64,000 nt of DNA, taken from positions 1-64,000 of the forward strand of contig CAUTYZ010000007.1 in the NCBI GenBank assembly GCA_963543015.1. Direction: 5' to 3'. Under the pieces are notes generated by a model. That model had not been told where the DNA came from. It saw only the letters and a program-made list of their open reading frames with translations, and made no database searches. The position numbers and the translations under genes are program-made. Shown piece by piece: positions 42,901-49,803 of the stretch. The DNA comes from Alloscardovia sp963543015. Lineage in GTDB: Bacteria; Actinomycetota; Actinomycetes; Actinomycetales; Bifidobacteriaceae. Positions within the stretch are counted from its first letter, which is position 1; the number at the start of each line of letters is the position of its first letter.

Positions 42901-43621
42901 GGTCAAGATGAGTGCCATCCGCATCAGCTTGATCCGTCCATTTCCATGTGGCAATTGGGTCGCTAACATCAGGATCATCATTGGTAATTTCCAAATCTTT
43001 CACGACGATATGCGAGACATCGCGCAACAAAACAGCCGAGGACACCGTTCCGTGGTTTTTGTGATTTCCCACGTATCCGCGGTAATTTTGCTCCCAATGA
43101 CTGGACGGAGCTCCGTTTGCGGAGACAATCGGCTTTGGAGCACCTGTATCGCCATACGCGCCAATAGTAATCGGCGCTTGCTCGCTTCCCGTCGTGTTCT
43201 CAATGCGCAGGCTTTGGTTGTCGAATATCGATCCGCGCTCGAGCGAAATTGCATCGCCTGGTTTGAGCTGTGGAGCGATGGCATTTGCCTTGTCGAGCGT
43301 TTTCCATGGATGCGATGAGTCCGTTCCCGAATTGCCATCATCCCCATGAGTTGCTGACACGTAATAGGTTGTGCCAGAAATTGCTGATGCGGTCGTTCCC
43401 GCGGTTGATCTTTCCGCAGTGGAAGTTTCCGCTCCGAAAGTTCCCACGTTGGAGGTCTCTGTATTGGAGGCCTGTGCGTTGGAGGTTTCCGCTCCGAACG
43501 CGTAGCTCGGCTGAATGAACCCAACCGGCAATGTGCATAGGAACATGGATACCGTTATAGCTGCTCCTGTTATAACAGCTCCCGCTCCGGCACATAATTT
43601 ATGTGTCGAATGGCATGACAT
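39911..43621 (-). CDS. Large secreted right-handed beta-helix protein, C-terminus truncated
   Basis: Predicted extracellular carbohydrate-active or adhesive protein; the substrate is unknown. Seen: signal peptide (about 1-43); Thr/Ser-rich spacer with ETS/AETS repeats; DUF1565-like TTYYVSATHGDDGNSGT and a parallel beta-helix (about 85-680) with repeated NNIFINGD-type turns and the acidic cluster DGQAWDADYGDG; beta-sandwich-like region (about 690-960); Pro/Glu/Ser/Lys-rich stalk with PSEPSEPSEP and PEKPQPEKPQ repeats (about 965-1160); partial terminal domain ending SALGG. 1236 aa. ATG with GAGGGAGAAGGGG site. Resembles beta-helix glycosidases such as GH136 only in outline; not assigned. Confidence 0.82.
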   Translation of the reverse strand: MSCHSTHKLCAGAGAVITGAAITVSMFLCTLPVGFIQPSYAFGAETSNAQASNTETSNVGTFGAETSTAERSTAGTTASAISGTTYYVSATHGDDGNSGTDSSHPWKTLDKANAIAPQLKPGDAISLERGSIFDNQSLRIENTTGSEQAPITIGAYGDTGAPKPIVSANGAPSSHWEQNYRGYVGNHKNHGTVSSAVLLRDVSHIVVKDLEITNDDPDVSDPIATWKWTDQADADGTHLDRRASRMDRTGVAGITENGTTMTDVTLDNLYIHDVDGNIYNKHLANGGIYFMAHLPQQCVSGEVGAENVGEECAQTHISRFDKVTIKNSTVRDVDRWGIAVGYTAHLRYIDHMRGRNFNYGTGDINDALIAKFGATHVLIENNFITGAGGDAITVMYCDRPLIRANVGDGVAKHMNVVDYTESRPYGGRVAAGIWPWRSKNAVFEYNEMYRTLNNEHGNGDGQAWDADYGDGTLYQYNYSAYNSFATLMVCGYYAVNTTFRYNIAYNDRGALDLPGSGKNVHIYNNTFYLSNGGQPVVKRSNAGGKIENNIFINGDAKGNGQWNPQNNRQQFNNNVYVNYANVPQSDKRAISVDDIHAAVRFAGHSPEGPQTSHKVRDHNSEAFTGYMLAEKSVAKRAGVGVKDINGFAVAHDFFGKPVEGSRIDVGAMQSPVPASITSSDYELHETAHGGELFVPFTDKNPATVSEVLSHVGVTDQALASVYRGDTVLGNSDIVQDGDIIRVAKTGMDSSDYVVKRRIAWNWVNDYTPGVQGPVWFGQVQNEQKAWVNIASTDPQYPNWAYNTYFGPSVDFENHNLPLDRSAIHGLLSDDLNVAGGTAMAWRALKSGKVKLTIKDNEPYLRQRNNTGDLILSVYKNDELLHSATLNVSLQKSDDFAQWISEHGELDVKAGDWLRFVAESKTATRASVHISPVITYLDVQPQAEPSEPSEPSEPSEPSKPGENPSEKPDEKPGNGTGDDSGTSDKPSEEPGKEPSVPDNPAQPEKPQPEKPQPEKPQPEDPATPSQPSQPSQPSEPSEPSEPSQPVKPQDAKDQEKSEPHQPDKTENPAVPNKPDKTETPDKSDKTDNPSKPVQPSQPDSGKKDEDKKDDGKKDDSKPDTGKVDEPITPGKDDSAKPDSKPDSRPGAHPDTKPDTGSASKPAAKPRIKPELVGKTLDASSAAYSFLRKEANPGDEIEIREPDEVKGIVNRVVIVKPKHGTVRLASVHYRPDKSALGG

Positions 43622-43715
43622 TACCCCTTCTCCCTCGAATTTAGGTAATATTCTGAATTTTTTTATTTATGTTTTGTGTTTTGTGTGGCGCTACAACTCC
43701 GTACGCGCCATGATT

Positions 43716-43749
43716 ATTATATCAAATTTTGCATTTGATACATGTATCA
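43716..43749 (-). promoter_or_regulatory. Probable promoter and 14-bp palindromic operator of the beta-helix gene
   Basis: On the minus strand TATAAT (43716-43721) is a perfect -10. The -35 position overlaps the perfect palindrome TGATACATGTATCA (43736-43749), about 115 bp upstream of the ATG. A regulator binding there would cover the -35 region. Confidence 0.5.
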
Positions 43750-43824
43750 TCCACACGACACGTTCTAGCCTGCTGGCTCAATTTTTTGCAGTTTTGGCGC
43801 CCTCGTGCTAACATTCCATATGTT

Positions 43825-43897
43825 GCCCCTCTGGCTCAATGGTTAGAGCAGCGTCCTTTTAAGTCGTGGGTTGTGGGTTCGAGTCCCACGGGGGGCA
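43825..43897 (+). tRNA. tRNA-Lys (anticodon TTT)
   Basis: Full cloverleaf: acceptor GCCCCTC with GGGGGGC and discriminator A, D-arm GGCTCAATGGTTAGAGC, anticodon loop CTTTTAA, T-arm GTGGG-TTCGAGT-CCCAC. The anticodon stem reads GCGTC/GTCGT, with a U-U mismatch in the fourth pair, where related tRNA-Lys genes have GCGGA/TCCGT. No CCA is encoded. It stands alone on the plus strand. Confidence 0.92.
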
Positions 43898-44027
43898 CTT
43901 TTTTATACCAATTTACGCGTTTACGTGTGCGCTCTTGTGCAAATTTTCTTTCATCGGTTTTGGGGTTTAGCGTAGCCATCAAGATTCGAAATCGCACCAA
44001 TTTCCCTGCTCATTTCACTTCAATACC

Positions 44028-44107
44028 AATTTTTTGCATTTTGTCCCGTTTCCAGCACCCGCACTACGTCTTTACGAACACAAAACGGGATAAAATGCAA
44101 AATATTC
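44028..44107. repeat. Palindromic repeat copy 1
   Basis: Left arm TTTTTTGCATTTTGTCCCGT, right arm ACGGGATAAAATGCAAAATA; about 24 bp of nearly complete complementarity around a 30-nt centre. Very close to copy 3 (46989-47068): about 8 differences over 78 bp by eye, same orientation. Lies between tRNA-Lys(TTT) and the TetR gene. No T-run follows the stem on either strand. Confidence 0.85.
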
Positions 44108-44233
44108 GCTAGATGCTTTCTACGCAAAAAATCCGAAACCTTGTGCCGACCTTACGATACCTCACTACCTAGTTAGCACGCCCCCGAGATCAGCACCAAC
44201 CTCCCCATCCCAGGCACACGAAATATAGCGCAT

Positions 44234-44316
44234 CCCAATTTTTTGCATTTTGTCCCGTTTCCAGCTTCACACGGCGTAACTTTTAATCGCAAGATGGGAT
44301 AAACTACAAAAAATTA
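44234..44316. repeat. Palindromic repeat copy 2
   Basis: Left arm TTTTTTGCATTTTGTCCCGT, right arm ATGGGATAAACTACAAAAAA; the right arm is more diverged than in copy 1. Lies about 50 bp beyond the stop codon of tetR. Together with copy 1 it fills most of 43898-44364, where nothing else is seen. Confidence 0.85.
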
Positions 44317-44364
44317 GATAAGTAACAGCAGATTTAGAAATTTAGTGTAATTCGCTATGCCAGC

Positions 44365-45027
44365 TTACACATTCCATCCTCTGACGAGAGCTTCAAGACC
44401 CTCATCAAATTGCTGGCTAAAATTCCACTGTTTTTCACTCATTGGTGAAATAATCGGTAGCAATTCTTCTTGAGCTGTTTCATCTACCTGAGTAAGCACC
44501 TTCTTCATATCTTCGCAAGTAAAAGTCTCATCATCTTGGAATGACGCCACCTCAGCAGCAGCGAAACCCAGAGTATATGTGCTCAGTACATTCGCAAGAC
44601 TAAGCATATTAGCAGGCAATTCAATCTGCATATGCCTAATTTTTGATAAGAATTCCGCCACTTTTGTGAATTGGTACGCGGTATTTATAGGACGGCTCAA
44701 CAGAAGAACTACTGCATTGGGATGCCGGTGAAGAACTTCATATAGTCCGCGAGCATACATAAGCGCTACATCACGCCAATCTCGAATATTTTCCGTATCA
44801 AGCACCTGATAGACAGAATCAAAAATTTCTTGCCAAATCAAATCCCCAATACCATTCAGCAAAGCTGTTTTATCAGGAACATGACGATAAAAAGCGGTCT
44901 GCGAAACGTTTAATTGCTTTCCTAAAGTACGAAAAGAGAGCGAATCGATACCATTGTCATCAAGCAACTTGAGCGCTTGAGCAAAAATGAATTCACGATT
45001 CAACTTCTCTTTTCGTGCATTTGTCAT
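44365..45027 (-). CDS. TetR-family transcriptional regulator
   Basis: Predicted repressor of the ABC exporter operon it belongs to. Seen: N-terminal helix-turn-helix (about 10-55) with LSFRTLGKQLNVSQTAFYRH, then an all-helical ligand domain; 220 aa. Last gene of the operon ATPase-permease-regulator, 7 bp after the permease; AGGAATAAC site. The likely operators are two GTTWAC-N3-GTTAAC palindromes at 46778-46824, upstream of the first gene (inferred from position and symmetry). The inducer, probably the exported compound, is unknown. Confidence 0.88.
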   Translation of the reverse strand: MTNARKEKLNREFIFAQALKLLDDNGIDSLSFRTLGKQLNVSQTAFYRHVPDKTALLNGIGDLIWQEIFDSVYQVLDTENIRDWRDVALMYARGLYEVLHRHPNAVVLLLSRPINTAYQFTKVAEFLSKIRHMQIELPANMLSLANVLSTYTLGFAAAEVASFQDDETFTCEDMKKVLTQVDETAQEELLPIISPMSEKQWNFSQQFDEGLEALVRGWNV

Positions 45028-45034
45028 GTTATTC

Positions 45035-45808
45035 CTACTCGGTTTTACGATTATCTAACTTTAAGACACATCTTACTACCACGAGAACAACAAGAATTAT
45101 AAAGTACAGTCCGAGCATACATATTTGATGCGAAAGGTCACTCACAGAAGTACCATCAAGGCTAATTTTACGTATTGCATCCATAGCCCAATACACCGGA
45201 GAAATTTTCGCAATATGTTGCGCCCAATCTGGAAAATCATTTACACTTCCTAATGCGCCTCCCATACCAGACATCAGCATGCCTAATAAATTCCCGATAG
45301 ACAAAGCTGTTTTCTCCGATTTAATCCACAGCGACAAGCACACACTTAATGCGGTAAGAACTGCACAAAAAATGAGTACAATGCTTATCAAAGATATCCA
45401 ACTACCTTTAGGGCTATACCCATATATTGCACTTCCGATTGCAATGACTGCAATGAGTTGAACCGTTTGGACAATAAAGCACACGATTGTTTTCCCCAAA
45501 ATAATCGAGCTCAACGGCGCAGCAGTAGACCTCAAACGAGTCCATGTCCCCCACACATGCTCATCGTAAAATGCCTGAATGATGACTTGTATCGCGAGGA
45601 ATGAGAATAATAATGCGATGCCCGGGACAGCTTGCTCTGCTCCACTAGCATGAGCATATCCTTGTACAATCAACATACTTTTATACGTTGGTATCAAAAA
45701 TGGCATGAGAATTAATGGTGCACATGTCATCAAGAGAATCACCACTGGATTGCGTAATTGAAGAAGGAAGTTGAGCTTAATAACAGCGATAAGATGCTTA
45801 ATGTACAT
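45035..45808 (-). CDS. ABC-2 type transporter permease
   Basis: Membrane half of an exporter paired with the ATPase just upstream (2 bp apart). Seen: 257 aa, six predicted membrane segments (for example VVILLMTCAPLILMPFLI, ALLFSFLAIQVIIQAFY, LIAVIAIGSAIY, ILVVLVVVRCVL) and the ABC-2 motif EHVWGTWTRLRSTAAPLSSIILGK in the cytosolic loop. Related to drug or lantibiotic-type exporters; the substrate is not readable. Confidence 0.88.
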   Translation of the reverse strand: MYIKHLIAVIKLNFLLQLRNPVVILLMTCAPLILMPFLIPTYKSMLIVQGYAHASGAEQAVPGIALLFSFLAIQVIIQAFYDEHVWGTWTRLRSTAAPLSSIILGKTIVCFIVQTVQLIAVIAIGSAIYGYSPKGSWISLISIVLIFCAVLTALSVCLSLWIKSEKTALSIGNLLGMLMSGMGGALGSVNDFPDWAQHIAKISPVYWAMDAIRKISLDGTSVSDLSHQICMLGLYFIILVVLVVVRCVLKLDNRKTE

Positions 45809-45810
45809 GG

Positions 45811-46752
45811 TTATTCCCCCTGCTCCACGATATTGTGTCCCACAATGTTGAGGTATGCATTTTCCAACGACGGTCGCATGATTTCGATATTGGTAATAGT
45901 TAAAGATTGAACAGCTGGATGAGCCAAGAATCTCGCAATCTGAGCACCTTGATTTCCTTGAGGATTTTCTAGCTCAAAATAATTCTTTTTATGGTTCCAA
46001 CCAGAGATATCTGGAAGATCCGTAGTATCGCAATACACGCGAATGCTCGAAACTGAATATCTGGCAACTACGGAGTCTAAACTGTCATCAACAACTATTC
46101 GACCATCATCAAGCACTGCAATGCGAGCACCAAGCGTTTCAAACTCGGTCAAATAATGTGATGTATAAATAACAGTCGTACCTTGTTCAGCAAGAAATTT
46201 AACCGTAGCAAGAATCTGATTTCGTGCTTCAACGTCTGCGGCAACGGTGGGTTCGTCTAAAAACGCAATTCGAGGCTTATGGATGAGTGCCATACCCGCA
46301 TGCAGACGGCGTTTTTGCCCACCTGAAAGATTCAGAGCATTGCGTTTCAACATTCCTTCTAAACCAAGCAACTCAGCTATCTGATTGACCTCATGCCGAG
46401 TTTGTGTAGATGACAAACCTTGAAGATCTCCCATGCACTCGAGATTTTGCTCTACTGTCAAATGCGGATAAATGCTCAATTCTTGAGGAGCATACCCAAT
46501 AAATTTCCCCACTGCGTGCAGCGAAGGATCAATACCCCATACAGATACTCGACCAGAGGTAGGAGAAATCATCGAGCATAAAATATTAATTAATGTCGAT
46601 TTTCCCGCACCATTCTTTCCTAAGATTCCGATAATTTCGCCCGGCTTAACTTTAAGATCAACTCCTTTCAGCACTTCTTTATCTTTATAATTTTTTCGAA
46701 TATCGCTTATATCAAGCGCATAGTCAGGCACAGTGTGGCGTGAACTATTCAT
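45811..46752 (-). CDS. ABC transporter ATP-binding protein
   Basis: Drives the ABC-2 exporter. Seen: Walker A GKNGAGKST (45-53), Q-loop APQELSIYPHLT, signature LSGGQKRRLHAGMAL, Walker B RIAFLDEPTVAAD and switch His in YTSHYL; 313 aa with a C-terminal accessory region usual for DrrA/CcmA-type ATPases. First gene of the operon; its start at 46752 lies just behind two TetR-type operators. Confidence 0.93.
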   Translation of the reverse strand: MNSSRHTVPDYALDISDIRKNYKDKEVLKGVDLKVKPGEIIGILGKNGAGKSTLINILCSMISPTSGRVSVWGIDPSLHAVGKFIGYAPQELSIYPHLTVEQNLECMGDLQGLSSTQTRHEVNQIAELLGLEGMLKRNALNLSGGQKRRLHAGMALIHKPRIAFLDEPTVAADVEARNQILATVKFLAEQGTTVIYTSHYLTEFETLGARIAVLDDGRIVVDDSLDSVVARYSVSSIRVYCDTTDLPDISGWNHKKNYFELENPQGNQGAQIARFLAHPAVQSLTITNIEIMRPSLENAYLNIVGHNIVEQGE

Positions 46753-46777
46753 AAGTATTTCTGCCTTTCACCAAAAT

Positions 46778-46824
46778 GTTTACAGTGTTAACGTCATGAC
46801 AAGGTTTATGTTAACACCGTTAAC
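46778..46824. promoter_or_regulatory. Two TetR-type operators before the ABC exporter operon
   Basis: GTTTACAGTGTTAAC (46778-46792) and GTTAACACCGTTAAC (46810-46824) are two 15-bp half-symmetric sites of form GTTWAC-N3-GTTAAC, spaced 32 bp apart (about three helical turns, so on one face of the DNA). They lie 26-72 bp upstream of the ATPase start, where a promoter is expected. Confidence 0.7.
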
Positions 46825-46988
46825 AGACATGGTTAAAGGTCAAAAGAACCTTACGATTCACCTGTTGCACTCAAACACACCACAGGATGCTAACCACCGC
46901 GCGGTAAAAGTTCTCATTACATAGATTGTGCCTGCGCTAACTTGTGCGTTTTGAACACTTTTGAATTCATGCATTTTTACTCACGCGC

Positions 46989-47068
46989 TATTTTTTGCAT
47001 TTTGTCCCATTTCAAGCACGCGGAGTATGCCTTTACGAACACAAAACGGGATAAACTGCAAAATATTC
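46989..47068. repeat. Palindromic repeat copy 3
   Basis: TTTTTTGCATTTTGTCCCAT paired with ACGGGATAAACTGCAAAATA. The centre is nearly the same as in copy 1 (both contain CTTTACGAACACAAAACGGG). Copies 1 and 3 are direct repeats on either side of the tetR-ABC operon. Confidence 0.88.
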
Positions 47069-47411
47069 CCCTTGTTCCACTCCCTAAGAATCGCCGTCCG
47101 CGCCACGCCATCTTTTATAGCCATCCCACAACCATTAGAACATACTTACTGTTAGAATTGTGAACAATTGGAAAAAGATGAAGTGAGTGATTATCTTCGC
47201 TGGGTAAACCTGCTGCCATGATCATGCCTATGACCATTCCACAGTTCGTTGATAAGCCTTCTCGCGCTTTGCATCGTATGGTTTAAACGTTTCACCATAC
47301 AAGGAACAGCACAGCGCAAGAACTTTTAACACCAGCGCTTTATCTCTCATCGCATCCTTTTACACAATGACTTATTGAGATGCATAGCACATAAAGAAGA
47401 GAGATAGGATT
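47069..47411. other. Upstream region of the first LAKTG protein with a 25-bp palindrome
   Basis: No gene is supported. GTATGGT (47276-47282) and ACCATAC (47294-47300) flank AAACGTTT, giving an operator-like palindrome with a LacI-type centre, about 112 bp before the ATG of the wall protein. A 22-codon open frame starting at 47221 has no support. Confidence 0.4.
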
Positions 47412-48890
47412 ATGACCACCCAAGTTTCGCGCGGAAGTCTTCATAAACTGTTCATCGGTTTGCTTTCGGCGATTGCCATTCTGTTTTCCGGTTTGGTTCT
47501 CGCTCCTACACCAGCGAGCGCGGCAACCATTGGAAATATTGTCATAAGCGCATCAATTGTTGATGAAAATGGCAATACCGTTACTTCCGGAAACGACAAC
47601 AGCGTCCGTAATTTGAAGGTTGATTTTAAGCTTCCAAATAACACGGTTAAGGCTGGCGACACATCCACAATTACACTTCCTGATGAGTTCCGTATCGCTA
47701 CAGGAACAACTTTCGATGTCGTAACTCCAGACAAGTCGGCAGTTGTAGCACATGCTGTAGTGGATTCAGCAACTCGCACTGCAACATTGACATATACCGA
47801 TTATCCTGAAACTCACTCGGAAGTTACCGGTACTCTTCAGTTCTCGGTTCGTATCAATACAGGCAAACTTACTCAGGATACGACCTTCCCGGTCATTATC
47901 ACCGTCGATCAGCATGCAGTGAATGCAGGTACTTATCACTACACCGGACAAGTTGGCGACAATATCGATGAAGGTTTTGCTAAGTGGGGTTGGCGCAACA
48001 ACAACGATGCAGGTAAGAACGTCATTCATTACTCTCTTCGTGTCAACGCTGTCGGTTCCACATTGAGGAGCGTTATTGTTTCCGATGCGTTGCGCAGTGC
48101 TGGTATGTCCTATGTACAAGGAAGTTTCCAGGTTGAGCACGGTGTATGGTCCTACAACACCGGCACGAGCTACTGGACTTTGATCAACCGTGACGGTTCC
48201 AACGGCAAGACACCTACTTTCGCGGCAGATGCCCAGTCGTTCAGCATTGATTTGGGTGACCTGCACGGAGACGGCTACCTCATTCGCTATGACGTAGAGC
48301 TGAACTACACCCCTGTTAACAACGAAGTCATCAACAATTATGCACGTATGACTCGCGATGGCGACACTATCGTTGGTCAGGCTGATGACCATTACACATG
48401 GGAGTCCGCATCAGGTGAAGCAAACGGCTACCGGTATTCATTGAAGCTTAAGAAGACCAACGAAGCAGGCGAAAGCCTTTCAGGCGCTGTATTCAAGGTC
48501 GTTCGCGACCGCACCGGCGAAGTAGTATCGACAGTAACAACTGATGCTCAAGGCGAAGCAACTGTAAACGGCTTGCTCATGGACAATTACACCGTGACAG
48601 AAACTCAAGCACCTACTGGATACAACGTTGCTGATCCTGTGCATATCACTCCTCAGCAATTCAACAATACTGTCTACACAGCAGATGTGACCGTTATCGA
48701 TACGCCAGCACCAAGCGTTCCTCCAACAACTGAAACTCCAAAGAAGCCAACACCACAGCCTACTCCAAAGCCAATCCCAACAACTTTAGCTAAGACCGGT
48801 GTGGATAGTAGTGTTTTGGCAGCATCCACAGCAGTGCTCTTCCTTGTCGCTGCAGGTGCAACCATCCTGCGTCGTCGCATGATGCGATAG
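47412..48890 (+). CDS. LAKTG-anchored surface protein with SpaA-like domain
   Basis: Predicted wall-anchored adhesin or pilin-like protein. Seen: signal peptide ending TPASAA (about 37); adhesin-like beta region (about 40-335) resembling collagen-binding or Ig-like adhesive domains; SpaA/Cna-B-type domain (about 345-440) with LKKTNEAGESLSGAVFKV and the terminal TETQAPTGY; Pro/Thr stalk; sorting signal LAKTGVDSS (459-) with hydrophobic segment and RRRMMR tail. 492 aa. ATG behind GATAGGATT. No sortase gene is in the window, so a housekeeping sortase elsewhere is inferred. Single gene with two hairpins after it. Confidence 0.88.
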   Translation: MTTQVSRGSLHKLFIGLLSAIAILFSGLVLAPTPASAATIGNIVISASIVDENGNTVTSGNDNSVRNLKVDFKLPNNTVKAGDTSTITLPDEFRIATGTTFDVVTPDKSAVVAHAVVDSATRTATLTYTDYPETHSEVTGTLQFSVRINTGKLTQDTTFPVIITVDQHAVNAGTYHYTGQVGDNIDEGFAKWGWRNNNDAGKNVIHYSLRVNAVGSTLRSVIVSDALRSAGMSYVQGSFQVEHGVWSYNTGTSYWTLINRDGSNGKTPTFAADAQSFSIDLGDLHGDGYLIRYDVELNYTPVNNEVINNYARMTRDGDTIVGQADDHYTWESASGEANGYRYSLKLKKTNEAGESLSGAVFKVVRDRTGEVVSTVTTDAQGEATVNGLLMDNYTVTETQAPTGYNVADPVHITPQQFNNTVYTADVTVIDTPAPSVPPTTETPKKPTPQPTPKPIPTTLAKTGVDSSVLAASTAVLFLVAAGATILRRRMMR

Positions 48891-48920
48891 CGCATGATGC
48901 GATACGCTAATCGCACTCAT

Positions 48921-48952
48921 CTCGTCTACGATATTGACATATCGTAGACGAG
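48921..48952 (+). other. Perfect 13-bp hairpin after the first LAKTG gene
   Basis: CTCGTCTACGATA and TATCGTAGACGAG pair perfectly around TTGACA, directly ahead of a second hairpin with a T-run. Confidence 0.7.
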
Positions 48953-48962
48953 AGCGAAGTAC

Positions 48963-49003
48963 AAAAGGGCTCTTAGGGATTTACATCCTTAAGAGCCCTT
49001 TTC
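48963..49003 (+). terminator. Rho-independent terminator after the first LAKTG gene
   Basis: AAAAGGGCTCTT and AAGAGCCCTTTT form a 12-bp stem around AGGGATTTACATCCTT; TTTTC follows. Works in both directions in principle. Confidence 0.9.
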
Positions 49004-49803
49004 ATATGGAGGTGTAAGCATGCCGTCTTACAAAAGGAACAGAAAAGCGAAGAAAATCGGAAAACTAGAAGGCAGTCACTTCGTACGCCTTAATCATCTT
49101 CCTCCTCCAGTCACTCCCTATCTATTGAGCGAGACGACTTGCAAAAGCTGGTGCTTGATGTGAGCGCAATCGCCATTATGGCGGGACAGCTGCTCATAAG
49201 TGGTGTACGTGCTGTCGTCACTGCACGACGGGACGTAAGGTACGCATGTAATCCACGTTAACCAGATTTGCGTCTGATCATTCTACACAGAGGAATTCTG
49301 TGCATGAGGTCCTCAGAATTTTCCGGGAGCCTCTTTCATTTCGGGGCCTCTTTCATTTTGAGAGCATTGTCATGCGATCTGCGGCGCGATATATGGATCT
49401 TACACGGCTAGTTTTCAGCGGTACGCTGAGCGTTATGCCCCGTTACCGAGAGGAAAGAATACGAGGACACACGGTGCGATGAATCGTGGTAAAAACAGTA
49501 TATTTCTCATATAATCTATCTAGGTGAAAATTTTTGTATTTTCTACCAAAAATCGAGCTAACCTGCGGTTTCTCATATCGTGTACACAATATCTCATTCA
49601 TTGAGTCAATTGTCATCAATTTTCTGTAATTTTGTTCTTACTAAATAGTGAACTTCATTACTTTTTATAATTTTTTGTGCTTATTACCAAGTTTTTGCAT
49701 TTTTGGGCGTTTTTCCTTTGTCATATATACCCCGCGCCCACTATCATTGATTCGGGAAGTTTTTCATATTATTCGAAATAGAGAAAAATCGAAGGGATAT
49801 AAT
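49004..49803. other. Long region without a supported gene between the two LAKTG genes
   Basis: About 800 bp with no convincing gene. A frame at about 49110-49251 reads SLSIERDDLQKLVLDVSA and on, without a good start, possibly a decayed gene fragment. GGAGCCTCTTTCATTT and GGGGCCTCTTTCATTTT form a tandem repeat near 49335-49370. A half-arm resembling the palindromic family (TTTTTGCATTTTTGGGCGTTT) lies near 49690. The AT-rich last 200 bp probably hold the promoter of the next gene. Confidence 0.45.

Noticed and set aside
49021..49251. Possible small gene between the LAKTG genes
   Set aside because: The only sensible frame lacks a start codon and ribosome site; at most a decayed fragment.
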